Positions 1-8,304 of a stretch of DNA of 21,602 bases are shown piece after piece. The notes under the pieces were generated by a model. The model searched no databases and had not been told where the DNA came from. It saw only the letters and a program-made list of their open reading frames with translations. How positions within the stretch are numbered: position 1 is the first letter of the stretch; the number at the start of each line of letters is the position of its first letter. Location of the stretch: assembly GCA_016293535.1 (NCBI GenBank), contig JAEDEB010000037.1, forward strand, positions 1 through 21,602. The letters run 5' to 3'. Source of the stretch: Bacteroidales bacterium (GTDB lineage Bacteria; Bacteroidota; Bacteroidia; Bacteroidales; UBA932). Made by a program: the position numbers and the translations under genes.

Positions 1-616
1 GTATGCCCATTCCCTGCAACTCCTTGACTGAATGCTGGGTAGGCTTGGTCTTCAGCTCTCCCGCGGCGCGAAGGTAAGGGATGTAGGTGAGGTGAATGCT
101 GACGGCGCGGCGTCCCAGTTCCCATTTGAGCTGGCGTATGGCCTCCATGAAAGGCGCGCTCTCTATGTCTCCTATGGTGCCTCCGACTTCGGTAATTATG
201 AAGTCGTAATGGTGCTTGTCCGAAACGCGCATCATCCTTCTCTTGATTTCGTCGGTGATGTGCGGAACAACCTGAATTGTCTTCCCGAGGTAGTCCCCGC
301 GACGCTCCTTGTCTATGACTGACTTGTAGATGCGGCCCGTCGTGACGGAGTTCTCGCGGGTCGTCCGTATCCCCGTGAAACGTTCGTAGTGTCCGAGGTC
401 GAGGTCGGTTTCCATCCCGTCTACCGTTACGTAGCATTCCCCGTGTTCATAGGGATTGAGCGTGCCTGGGTCAATGTTTATATAGGGGTCAAACTTCTGA
501 ATCGTGATGTCGAATCCTCGCGCCTGGAGCAGCTTCCCTATGGATGAGGAAATGATGCCCTTGCCCAGTGACGACACAACGCCGCCCGTTACGAAAATGT
601 ACTTCGTTTCTTCCAT
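1..616 (-). CDS. pyrG: CTP synthase, N-terminal part (cut by window edge)
   Basis: CTP synthase makes CTP from UTP, ATP and the amide of glutamine, the last step of pyrimidine nucleotide synthesis. Only the first 205 codons are present; the gene runs off base 1, so the C-terminal glutamine amidotransferase domain is not visible. The reading frame begins MEETKYIFVTGG and carries the family's nucleotide-binding loop GGVVSSLGKG, the segment QKFDPYINIDPGTLNPYEHG, the block ETDLDLGHYERF and the later motif EVGGTIGDIES, all typical of the synthetase domain. The start at 616 gives the standard N-terminus. It follows the purF-like gene by 49 nt on the same strand, so the two are probably co-transcribed. 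The identification is very secure; truncation is due only to the window boundary. Confidence 0.96.
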   Translation of the reverse strand, partial: MEETKYIFVTGGVVSSLGKGIISSSIGKLLQARGFDITIQKFDPYINIDPGTLNPYEHGECYVTVDGMETDLDLGHYERFTGIRTTRENSVTTGRIYKSVIDKERRGDYLGKTIQVVPHITDEIKRRMMRVSDKHHYDFIITEVGGTIGDIESAPFMEAIRQLKWELGRRAVSIHLTYIPYLRAAGELKTKPTQHSVKELQGMGI

Positions 617-645
617 ATTGTCAGTCCGTCATTAATTCTTTTTGA

Positions 646-661
646 TTTAAGTAATATGAAG
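646..661 (-). repeat. 16-bp intergenic repeat, copy 1 (purF-pyrG gap)
   Basis: The 16 bases TTTAAGTAATATGAAG (plus strand) occur here and again, identical, at 8285-8300. Both copies lie just downstream of a minus-strand stop codon and upstream of the next start, in the same orientation relative to transcription. In the mRNA sense it reads CTTCATATTACTTAAA and ends 29 nt before the pyrG start. Function is unknown; it could be a translation-initiation enhancer, a processing site or a protein site. Confidence 0.6.
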
Positions 662-665
662 ATTC

Positions 666-2456
666 CTAAGCTTCTTCAGTCTGTCTGCAGTAATCGACAT
701 AGGCCCTGCAGATCATTCGGTTACCTCCCGGAGTAGGGTAGTGGCCGGAAAAATACCAGTCGCCCGGATGGCCGGGAATGGCCTTGTGCAGTCCCTCGAG
801 ACTCTGGAATACCAGTTCAATGGGCGTGGTGACCCCTTTGGGCCGCAGCAAATCGACCATCTTCAGATTGAGTTCCTCGGCCGTGAACGGTTCATACAGG
901 CGTCTGAGCGGATTTGTCATCTCCTCCAGCGGCTTTTCGAGTTCCCTGATGCAGTCCTCGCGCACCTCGGAAATAAGATTCTCCATCCCGCGTTCGCGAA
1001 GCAGGGCTATGCAAGCCTGGAAAGCGATGAAATCCCCCGTACGGCTCATGTCTATGCCGTAGAAGTCGGGATAGCGTATCTGGGGCGCCGAGCTGACTAT
1101 GACCATCTTGGCCGGTCTCAGCCTGTCGAGTATCTTGATTATGCTCTCGCGCAGGGTCGTGCCCCTGACTATGCTGTCGTCTATGACCACGAGTTTGTCG
1201 ACCCCGCTTGCTAAGGATCCCGCGGTGATGTCATAGACGTGGGCGGCGAGGTCGTTGCGGGATTCGCTCTCGGTGATGAAGGTGCGCAGTTTTATGTCCT
1301 TGGATACGACCTTTTCCGCGCGTACGGCAGGGTTGATTTTCCTGAGGCCCTCCACAAGCCCGTAGAACGCCACTTCTGCCGTGTTCGGAATGTACGAGAC
1401 CACGGTATGCTCCAGGTCTCCGTCCACGGCGCGGGCGACCCTCTCTGAGAGCAGGCGTCCGAGCTCCTTGCGCTCGAGGTAGATGTCCCTGTCGTTTCCG
1501 CGGCTGAAGTATATCCTTTCGAAAGAGCAGGCCGAATACTTTTTCGGGTCCATAATCTTCTGAAAGGAGAGGTCGCCGCGGCTGTTGACTATGAGAGCAT
1601 GTCCCGGCATGAGTTCCTTCACCTCTTCCGTCTGAAGGTCGAAGGTCGTCTGGAGTACGGGGCGTTCGCTCGCGACCGCAACTATCTCGTCATCGGCATA
1701 GTAGAATGCCGGGCGTATTCCCCAGGGGTCGCGCATCGAGAAGAATTCTCCGCTGCCGGTAATTCCGCATACGACGTATCCGCCGTCGAAGTGGGGCATA
1801 GTGGACCTGAGTACGTTGCCCATGTCCACGTGTCCGTCGATATAGTCGGTGATGTCAGTGCCTTCGAGTCCGAGCTCCTTTGCCGCGACGAAATTCCTTT
1901 CCACCTCGCGGTCAAGTCTGTGCCCCATCAGCTCCAGCATTATGTAGGTGTCTGAGAAGCTGCGCGGATACTGGCCCTGAGCCGAAAGCTCGTCGAAGAC
2001 CTCCCTGACGTTGGTCATGTTGAAGTTTCCGCAGATGCAAAGGTTCTTTGCCTTCCAGTTGTTGCGGCGGAGGAAGGGGTGGACGTATTTCAGGCCTCCG
2101 CGTCCTGTCGTGGAATAGCGGAGATGGCCCATGTAGAGTTCGCCGTTGAAATGTGGATTTCCTTCGGGGTCGTCCGGGTCGGGGCTGCTCATCTGGCGCC
2201 GGGCTTCCGCGAAGATGCGGGTTATGGCATCCTTGCCTTCGGCCTTTTCCCTGTACATATATTCGTGCCCCGGCTGCTGGCCCAGCTTCACGCTGGCTAT
2301 GCCGGCTCCTTCCTGACCCCTGTTGTGCTGTTTCTCCATCATCAGATAGAGCTTGTCAAGGCCGTAGAAGGAAGTGCCGTATTTCCGTTTGTAATACTCG
2401 AGTGGTTTGAGCAGGCGGATCATTGCGATGCCGCATTCGTGCTTGAGAATTTCCAT
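666..2456 (-). CDS. purF: PurF-like amidophosphoribosyltransferase, long Bacteroidota form
   Basis: Amidophosphoribosyltransferases transfer the glutamine amide to PRPP, the first committed step of purine synthesis. The 596-residue product joins an Ntn glutaminase domain to a phosphoribosyltransferase domain. Visible are the nucleophile Cys8 in KHECGIA (a short N-terminal stretch is presumably cleaved), NRGQEGAG at 45-52, GHLRYST at 110-116, SFSDTY at 166-171 and DPWGIRP at 243-249. The PRPP loop VVIDDSIVRGTT is at 423-434 and YGIDM at 466-470. It is about 90-130 residues longer than classical PurF. The oxyanion segment usually written HNGNLTN reads GNFNMTN here, and the PRT-domain segment SYIPNTAEVAFYG replaces the usual PDSG-type loop; as I recall, long Bacteroidota homologues share both traits. 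It may be the housekeeping PurF or a specialised paralogue. It precedes pyrG on the same strand. Confidence 0.88.
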   Translation of the reverse strand: MEILKHECGIAMIRLLKPLEYYKRKYGTSFYGLDKLYLMMEKQHNRGQEGAGIASVKLGQQPGHEYMYREKAEGKDAITRIFAEARRQMSSPDPDDPEGNPHFNGELYMGHLRYSTTGRGGLKYVHPFLRRNNWKAKNLCICGNFNMTNVREVFDELSAQGQYPRSFSDTYIMLELMGHRLDREVERNFVAAKELGLEGTDITDYIDGHVDMGNVLRSTMPHFDGGYVVCGITGSGEFFSMRDPWGIRPAFYYADDEIVAVASERPVLQTTFDLQTEEVKELMPGHALIVNSRGDLSFQKIMDPKKYSACSFERIYFSRGNDRDIYLERKELGRLLSERVARAVDGDLEHTVVSYIPNTAEVAFYGLVEGLRKINPAVRAEKVVSKDIKLRTFITESESRNDLAAHVYDITAGSLASGVDKLVVIDDSIVRGTTLRESIIKILDRLRPAKMVIVSSAPQIRYPDFYGIDMSRTGDFIAFQACIALLRERGMENLISEVREDCIRELEKPLEEMTNPLRRLYEPFTAEELNLKMVDLLRPKGVTTPIELVFQSLEGLHKAIPGHPGDWYFSGHYPTPGGNRMICRAYVDYCRQTEEA

Positions 2457-2465
2457 AACGGGTTA

Positions 2466-2496
2466 CAAAAGTAGAGAGGCTTTTTTGTGCAGAAAA
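2466..2496 (-). promoter_or_regulatory. Candidate promoter for purF-like gene
   Basis: On the minus strand TACTTTTG (2473-2466) matches the Bacteroidota -7 consensus TAnnTTTG, with TTTT (2496-2493) 19 nt upstream as a one-mismatch -33 element. The -7 box ends only 9 nt before the purF start, so the transcript would be almost leaderless. This is inferred from sequence alone. Confidence 0.4.
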
Positions 2497-2508
2497 CCCC
2501 ATTTGCTA

Positions 2509-2539
2509 TTTCCTGTTCCGATATTTTGCAATAACTTTG
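2509..2539 (+). promoter_or_regulatory. Candidate promoter for CoA-transferase gene
   Basis: TAACTTTG at 2532-2539 matches TAnnTTTG exactly. TTTC at 2509-2512, 19 nt upstream, is a one-mismatch -33 element. The expected start site near 2545 would give a 5' leader of roughly 55 nt before the ATG at 2601. Confidence 0.45.
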
Positions 2540-2600
2540 TCTTCCCGCCCCTTCTGAAAAGGAGCTGCATATCAACCTGAACCCAGAAACGAACTTCAAC

Positions 2601-3905
2601 ATGCAGGGCAAGATCAATTTCGTAACCCCGGAAGAGGCGGTGAGTCACATCAGGTCTCACGGACACATCCACCTCAGCAGCGTGGCAAGCGCGCCACAGA
2701 TTCTCATTCAGGCACTTTGCAGGAGAGCAGATGCCGGAGAGATTGAAGACCTCCATTTCCATCACTTCCACACCGAAGGACCGGCCCCTTATTCGGAGCC
2801 GCGCTATGAGGGCATCTTCTTCGAGCAGGGTTTTTTCGTGGGCCCGAACGTGCGTCCGAACGTGAACTCCGGTTATGCCGATTACCTGCCTGTCCATCTC
2901 GGTGAGAGCCAGAAGCTCTACAGGGCAGGCGTGATTCCGCTTGAGGCTGCTCTGGTCCAGGTCTCGCTGCCTGACGAGAACGGCTATGTGTCGCTGGGAA
3001 CCTCCGTGGACTGCTCCCTCGCGGCCATCGAGTCCGCGCGCATAACCATAGCGGTTGTCAATCGCAATGTGCCTTTCGCATACGGCGACCTCGTGCACAT
3101 CAGTCAGATAGATTATTTCGTCGAGGACGACACTCCCCTGGAGACCAAGGCCTTCGCAGAGCCTACGGACACTGAAAGGCTCATAGGAAAGAACTGCGCG
3201 GCCCTCATAGATGACGGAGCATGCATACAGATGGGCATAGGCGCCCTTCCGAATGCGCTCGCGGCGGAACTCATCCACCACAGAAACCTCGGTGTCCATA
3301 CCGAGATGTTCGCTGACGGAATACTCCGTCTCATAAAGATGGGCGTTGTCAACGGCGCCAACAAGAAGATAGATACGGGCAAGACCGTGGCTTCCTTCCT
3401 TCTGGGCAGTCAGGAGGTCTATTCATACATAGACCGCAACGAGGCTGTCCTGATGAAGGACATCAAATACACGAACGATCCGTGGGTCATAGCCCAGAAT
3501 CCCAAGACTATGGCAATCAACTCCGCAACTGAGGTGGATTTCACCGGTCAGATATGCGCCGATTCCATAGGAACCAGGATTTTCTCGGGAACGGGAGGCC
3601 AGCTCGACTTCGTCAAGGGCGCGACCATGTCGGAGGGCGGAAAGTCCATAACCGCCTTCGCTTCGCGCACAAACAAGGGCAAGAACAAGATAGTGGCAAG
3701 TCTCAATGCCGGAGCCGGAGTCGTCACGCCGCGTGCTGACGCACATTGGATAGTGACCGAGTATGGTGCTGTCGATCTCTACGGCCGCTCTCTCCAGGAA
3801 AGGGCAAAGCTGATGATAAGCATCGCCCATCCTGACGACCGCGAGATGCTTGATCGTCAGGCTTTCGAGCGTTTCGGCCCGCACTATCACAATTTCGACA
3901 TCTGA
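2601..3905 (+). CDS. Acetyl-CoA hydrolase/CoA-transferase family protein (4-hydroxybutyrate/butyrate-type)
   Basis: Members of this family move CoA between acetate and short-chain acyl-CoAs (butyryl-, propionyl-, succinyl- or 4-hydroxybutyryl-CoA) through a glutamyl-CoA intermediate. The 434-residue product has the two-domain layout of the 4-hydroxybutyrate CoA-transferase group. The probable catalytic Glu235 sits in HTEMFADG, the CoA-binding glycine loop GTGGQLDF is at 330-337, and SLPDENGYVSLG at 122-133 is a typical N-domain signature. It is the only plus-strand gene in the left half, divergent from purF and ending 9 bp from the convergent carB stop. Its role is probably fermentative acid or acyl-CoA metabolism. 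The exact acyl substrate cannot be read from sequence, so no gene symbol is given. Confidence 0.88.
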   Translation: MQGKINFVTPEEAVSHIRSHGHIHLSSVASAPQILIQALCRRADAGEIEDLHFHHFHTEGPAPYSEPRYEGIFFEQGFFVGPNVRPNVNSGYADYLPVHLGESQKLYRAGVIPLEAALVQVSLPDENGYVSLGTSVDCSLAAIESARITIAVVNRNVPFAYGDLVHISQIDYFVEDDTPLETKAFAEPTDTERLIGKNCAALIDDGACIQMGIGALPNALAAELIHHRNLGVHTEMFADGILRLIKMGVVNGANKKIDTGKTVASFLLGSQEVYSYIDRNEAVLMKDIKYTNDPWVIAQNPKTMAINSATEVDFTGQICADSIGTRIFSGTGGQLDFVKGATMSEGGKSITAFASRTNKGKNKIVASLNAGAGVVTPRADAHWIVTEYGAVDLYGRSLQERAKLMISIAHPDDREMLDRQAFERFGPHYHNFDI

Positions 3906-3914
3906 TACGCTTCC

Positions 3915-6900
3915 TCAGGCACCGTATTCTTCCCAGGACTTGATTCCTATGGAGTCGAGCGGAAGACGGCAGAAGGCCTTTACAAAGGCAGTGGCAAGCC
4001 TGCTGTTGGTAATCAGCGGGATGTTGAAGTCTATTGCCGCGCGGCGCAGCTTGTATCCGTTGCTGAGTTCGTGCTGGCTGTAGTTCTTCGGAATGTTGAT
4101 GACCAGTTCCACCTTCTTCGACCTGATGAGTTCCTGTGCAGGGACTCCGTCCTCTTTTCCGGCATTCTCTTCCACCTCGCTTGGCCAAAGGGCTCTGAGC
4201 GCCGGTACTCCGTTCTCACGCAGATAACGGCAGGTGCCTCCGGTTGCATATATGGTATATCCGTGACTGTCAAGCAGCTGGCAGGCGGGAAGCAGGTCCG
4301 CTTTCTGAAGAGCGTTTCCTGAAGATACGAGTATGGTCTTCTCCGGAATCCTGTAGCCCACGGAGAGCAGGGATTTGAGCAGAGCCTCGTCGAAACTGTC
4401 TCCCATGCAGCCCACCTCGCCGGTGGAGACCATATCGACTCCGAGCACGGGGTCGGCCAGGTTGAGTCTCGAGAAGGAGAACTGGGAGGCTTTGATGCCT
4501 ACGTATTCGAGTTCGAAGGCATCCTGTTCCACAGCCTCCGGACGCATCCCCAGCATAGCCTTTGTCGCAAGGTCTATGAGGTTGATTTTCATTATCTTGG
4601 AAACGAATGGGAAACTCCTTGAGGCCCGCAGGTTACATTCTATTACCTTTATGAAGTTGTCGTTGGCCAGGAACTGGATGTTGAACGGACCTGTAATGTT
4701 CAGTTCGCTTGCGAGCGCTTTCGCAGTCTTGCGTATGCGGGCTGCGGTGACGCCGTAGATTTTCTGAGGCGGGAACTGTATGGTGGCATCTCCGGAATGG
4801 ACCCCGGCATATTCTATATGCTCGGAAATGGCGTATGCCAGAACCTTCCCGTTGTCAGCGACCGCATCGAACTCGATTTCCTTGCATCGCTGCATGAACG
4901 AGCTGATGACCACGGGATGGTCCTCCGAAACCTCGGCTGCGAGCTGGAGGAACTTGGCCAGTTCGTCCTTGTTGAAACAGACGTTCATCGCCGCTCCCGA
5001 AAGCACGTAGGACGGACGCACAAGCACCGGGAATCCCACCTCGTCCACGAACTTGTCCACATCGTCGAGGGTCGTCAGCTCGCTCCATCGAGGCTGGTCT
5101 ATGCCCAGTTTGTCCACAACGGACGAGAATTTGTTCCTGTCCTCGGCGCGGTCGATGTCGGTCGCGGATGTTCCGAGAATATGGACCCCGCTTTTCATCA
5201 GTGGCAGGGCGAGGTTGTTCGGTATCTGGCCTCCCACGCTAACGATAACCCCGTACGGGCGTTCGAGTGTGCATATATCCATGACCGTTTCGTAGCTCAG
5301 TTCGTCGAAGTAGAGACGGTCGCAGATATCGTAGTCTGTCGATACGGTTTCAGGGTTGTAGTTGATCATTACCGCCTTGTATCCGTTCTCGCGCAGGGTC
5401 TGGATGGCATTGACGCCGCACCAGTCGAACTCCACGCTGCTGCCTATTCTGTATGCGCCCGACCCCAGCACTATCACGGTCTTCTCCGCTTCGCCCCTTT
5501 CCCAGACTATGTCGTCGCTGTCGCCGTTGTAGGTGAGGTAGAGGTAGTTGGTCGAGGAAGGGAACTCTGCCGCCAGGGTATCTATCTGCTTGACGCGAGG
5601 CCTGAGCCCGAAGCTTTCGCGGCGCGAACGCAGCTCAGCCTCGCTGCAGCCGAGAACCCTCGCTATCTGTATGTCGGAGAAACCCAGACGCTTGGCGTGC
5701 TTGAGCACGTCCTTGGCAAGAGAGTCCAAGCCTTTGAATTTCTCGAGATCGCGGTATACCTGCTCTATGTTGTTGAGCTTGTCGAGGAACCAGCGGTCTA
5801 TGTGAGTGAGCTCGTGTATGCGTTCCACGCTGTATCCAGACTCGAGGGCGGCGGCTATGGCGAAAATTCTCGTATCTGTAGGTATCTTGAGCGCATCGTC
5901 CAGTTCACCGCCGGAGTACGGCTTGTTGCAGACGAAGCCGTTTGCTCCCTGTCCTATCATCCTGAGACCCTTCTGGATGGCTTCCTCGAAGGTGCGTCCT
6001 ATTGCCATTATCTCACCCACGCTCTTCATGCTGGAGCCTATTTCGCGGGATACCCTGCGGAATTTGCCGAGGTCCCAGCGGGGTATCTTGCAGACCACAT
6101 AGTCCAGGGCGGGCTCGAAGAAGGCCGGGGTGGTTCGGGTGACCGAATTTTTCAGCTCGAAGAGCCCATAGCCGAGCCCGAGCTTTGCGGCTACGAAGGC
6201 GAGAGGGTAGCCTGTGGCCTTGGATGCGAGGGCGGACGAACGGCTCAGGCGGGCATTGACCTCGATTACGCGGTAGTCCTCGCCGTCGGGGCTGAACGCA
6301 TACTGGACATTGCATTCTCCGACTATGCCTATGTGCCGGACTATGTCTATGGCTATCTTCCTGAGGAAGTGGAATTCGTCGTTGGTGAGGGTCTGCGATG
6401 GGGCCACGACTATGCTCTCTCCGGTATGGATTCCCAGAGGGTCGAAGTTCTCCATATTGCAGACCGTGATACAGTTGTCATAACGGTCGCGCACGACCTC
6501 GTATTCGATTTCCTTCCACCCCTTCAGCGATTTCTCGATGAGTACCTGTGGGGAGAAGGAGAAGGCCTTGGTGACAGTGGCCGTGAGTTCCTCCCTGTTG
6601 TCGCAGAATCCGGAACCGAGCCCTCCGAGAGCATAGGCGGCGCGCACGATTACCGGATATCCGACCTCCTCGGCGGCCTTGAGAGCATCCTCCAGGCTTT
6701 CCGCGGCCACGGAACGTATGGTCTTGACCCCTATTTCGTCGAGCCTTTCGACGAAGAGTTCCCGGTCTTCAGTGTCGATGATGGACTGTACCGGCGTTCC
6801 GAGCACCCTGAGCTCATATTTGTCCAGGGTCCCGGCCTTGAACAGCTCGACTCCGCAGTTCAGCGCCGTCTGTCCTCCGAAGGACAGGATTATTCCGTCA

Positions 6901-7145
6901 GGTTTTTCTCTGGCTATGACCTTCTCCACGAAATATGGGGTGACAGGGAGAAAATAAACCTTGTCGGCCACGCCTTCCGAGGTCTGGACGGTGGCGATAT
7001 TGGGGTTGATGAGCACGGTTTCAATGCCTTCCTCCCGCAGGGCTTTCAGGGCCTGCGAACCGCTATAGTCGAATTCTCCGGCCTCTCCGATCTTGAGGGC
7101 TCCGGAACCGAGGATGACAACTTTCCTTATATCCTTGTCTATCAT
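3915..7145 (-). CDS. carB: Carbamoyl-phosphate synthase large subunit
   Basis: CarB uses two ATP, bicarbonate and ammonia tunnelled from CarA to make carbamoyl phosphate for pyrimidine and arginine synthesis. The 1076-residue length is normal. The two homologous synthetase halves are visible: residues 1-400 (GSGALKIGEAGEFDYSG at 13-29; SFGGQTALNCG at 88-98; EVNARLSRSSALASK at 295-309) and about 556-935 (GSGAYRIGSSVEFD at 561-574; SVGGQIPNNLA at 636-646; ECNLRASRSFPFVSK at 836-850). An oligomerisation segment lies between them. A C-terminal MGS-like allosteric domain occupies about 937-1076 (ATGGT at 967-971). It is last in the glnN-gltB-gltD-carA-carB unit, 24 nt after carA. No hairpin terminator is visible after the stop, which faces the CoA-transferase stop at 9 bp. 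Confidence 0.97.
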   Translation of the reverse strand: MIDKDIRKVVILGSGALKIGEAGEFDYSGSQALKALREEGIETVLINPNIATVQTSEGVADKVYFLPVTPYFVEKVIAREKPDGIILSFGGQTALNCGVELFKAGTLDKYELRVLGTPVQSIIDTEDRELFVERLDEIGVKTIRSVAAESLEDALKAAEEVGYPVIVRAAYALGGLGSGFCDNREELTATVTKAFSFSPQVLIEKSLKGWKEIEYEVVRDRYDNCITVCNMENFDPLGIHTGESIVVAPSQTLTNDEFHFLRKIAIDIVRHIGIVGECNVQYAFSPDGEDYRVIEVNARLSRSSALASKATGYPLAFVAAKLGLGYGLFELKNSVTRTTPAFFEPALDYVVCKIPRWDLGKFRRVSREIGSSMKSVGEIMAIGRTFEEAIQKGLRMIGQGANGFVCNKPYSGGELDDALKIPTDTRIFAIAAALESGYSVERIHELTHIDRWFLDKLNNIEQVYRDLEKFKGLDSLAKDVLKHAKRLGFSDIQIARVLGCSEAELRSRRESFGLRPRVKQIDTLAAEFPSSTNYLYLTYNGDSDDIVWERGEAEKTVIVLGSGAYRIGSSVEFDWCGVNAIQTLRENGYKAVMINYNPETVSTDYDICDRLYFDELSYETVMDICTLERPYGVIVSVGGQIPNNLALPLMKSGVHILGTSATDIDRAEDRNKFSSVVDKLGIDQPRWSELTTLDDVDKFVDEVGFPVLVRPSYVLSGAAMNVCFNKDELAKFLQLAAEVSEDHPVVISSFMQRCKEIEFDAVADNGKVLAYAISEHIEYAGVHSGDATIQFPPQKIYGVTAARIRKTAKALASELNITGPFNIQFLANDNFIKVIECNLRASRSFPFVSKIMKINLIDLATKAMLGMRPEAVEQDAFELEYVGIKASQFSFSRLNLADPVLGVDMVSTGEVGCMGDSFDEALLKSLLSVGYRIPEKTILVSSGNALQKADLLPACQLLDSHGYTIYATGGTCRYLRENGVPALRALWPSEVEENAGKEDGVPAQELIRSKKVELVINIPKNYSQHELSNGYKLRRAAIDFNIPLITNSRLATAFVKAFCRLPLDSIGIKSWEEYGA

Positions 7146-7169
7146 TTTCTTGCTGGATTTGGGTGTTAC

Positions 7170-8273
7170 TCAGAGGCGTGAGATGAATTCGTCGAAGAGG
7201 AACTCGGTATCCACGGGACCGCTGGATGCCTCGGGGTGGAACTGTGCGGAGAAGAAAGGCTTGCTCTTGTGCCTTATGCCCTCGTTGGTGCCGTCGTTCA
7301 TATTGATGAAATATGGTTCCCATTCATCGGAGAGACTGCTGCCGTCTACGGCGAAACCGTGGTTCTGGGATGTGATGAAGCAGCGGTTCGTGCCAATTTC
7401 CCTGACCGGCTGGTTGTGGCTGCGGTGACCGTAGCGGAGTTTGAAGGTCCTGGCGCCGCCGGCCTTGCTAAGCAGCTGGTTGCCCATGCATATTCCGAAT
7501 ATGGGCTTGTCGCCCTCCATTGCCTTTCTTATGTGCTCCACAGCCTTCCCGCAGAGTTCCGGGTTGCCCGGGCCGTTGGAAATGAAGAGACCGTCCCACT
7601 CGAGAGTGTTGAAATCATAGTCCCAGGGGACCCTTATGACCTCTATGCCCCTGTTGATGAGGCAGCGTATGATCTGGTGCTTGACTCCGCAGTCCACAAG
7701 CACGACCTTCTTGTTGCCCTTGCCGTAACGTATGATTTCCTTGCAGCTGACTATGTCGACCTGATTGTCGAGATTGGGGTCGGGCACAGGGAACTTCTCT
7801 CCGGCTTTCCACATAGAAACCGAATGCCCGCAGCCATCGGGAATGATGGCTCCGAGCATTGCTCCTTCTTCTCTTATGGTCTTTATGAGTTCGCGGGTAT
7901 CGACGCCGCAGATGGCAGGAATTTTCTCTTCCTTGAGCCAGTCTCCCAGGCTCGATACTGCGTCCCAATGGCTGTAGGTTTCGCTGTAATAGGAAATGAT
8001 GAGCCCCCTGATGTGGATTTTCTCAGACTCGAAACAGCGGCTGAGCCCGTTCTCGTCGGTCTCCCTCGGAGGTATTCCGTAATTTCCGACGAGAGGGTAG
8101 CTGACGCATAGTATCTGCCCCGAGTAGGACGGGTCCGTGAGACTTTCAGGGTATCCCACCATGGCCGTGGAGAATACGACTTCCCCGTCACAAGCGCCTT
8201 CGTATCCGAAACTCCAGCCCTCGAACCTCATTCCGTTCTGAAGGACGAGGACTGCTTTCTTCATTTCTGCCAT
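7170..8273 (-). CDS. carA: Carbamoyl-phosphate synthase small (glutaminase) subunit
   Basis: CarA hydrolyses glutamine and feeds ammonia to CarB. The 367-residue product has the CarA-specific N-terminal domain (GYPESLTDPSYSGQI at 40-54 and GNYGIPP at 63-69) followed by a class I amidotransferase domain. The triad is apparent as Cys262 in the nucleophile elbow GICMGNQ, His346 and Glu348 in FHPEAS; SNGPGNP is at 232-238. The elbow carries Asn where many CarA proteins have His (GICLGHQ). The ATG at 8273 is used; Met4 is an alternative start. It lies 31 nt behind gltD and 24 nt ahead of carB. The gap to gltD carries the second copy of a 16-bp intergenic repeat. Confidence 0.96.
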   Translation of the reverse strand: MAEMKKAVLVLQNGMRFEGWSFGYEGACDGEVVFSTAMVGYPESLTDPSYSGQILCVSYPLVGNYGIPPRETDENGLSRCFESEKIHIRGLIISYYSETYSHWDAVSSLGDWLKEEKIPAICGVDTRELIKTIREEGAMLGAIIPDGCGHSVSMWKAGEKFPVPDPNLDNQVDIVSCKEIIRYGKGNKKVVLVDCGVKHQIIRCLINRGIEVIRVPWDYDFNTLEWDGLFISNGPGNPELCGKAVEHIRKAMEGDKPIFGICMGNQLLSKAGGARTFKLRYGHRSHNQPVREIGTNRCFITSQNHGFAVDGSSLSDEWEPYFINMNDGTNEGIRHKSKPFFSAQFHPEASSGPVDTEFLFDEFISRL

Positions 8274-8284
8274 ACGTTGATTAT

Positions 8285-8300
8285 TTTAAGTAATATGAAG
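8285..8300 (-). repeat. 16-bp intergenic repeat, copy 2 (gltD-carA gap)
   Basis: Identical to the 16 bases at 646-661 and in the same orientation relative to transcription, here occupying half of the 31-nt gltD-carA gap. The mRNA-sense element ends 11 nt before the carA ATG. The other operon gaps (carA-carB, gltD-gltB, gltB-glnN) lack it. Confidence 0.6.
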
Positions 8301-8304
8301 CAGG

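Noticed and set aside
2463..3299. Minus-strand open frame of 278 codons.
   Set aside because: It is antisense to the well-supported CoA-transferase and runs into the promoter region; no family resemblance.
4797..7181. Long plus-strand open frame of 794 codons.
   Set aside because: It lies wholly antisense to carB, has no recognisable domain, and is explained by the codon composition of the real gene. The same holds for plus-strand frames at 11260-13293 and 13699-15660, opposite gltB and glnN.
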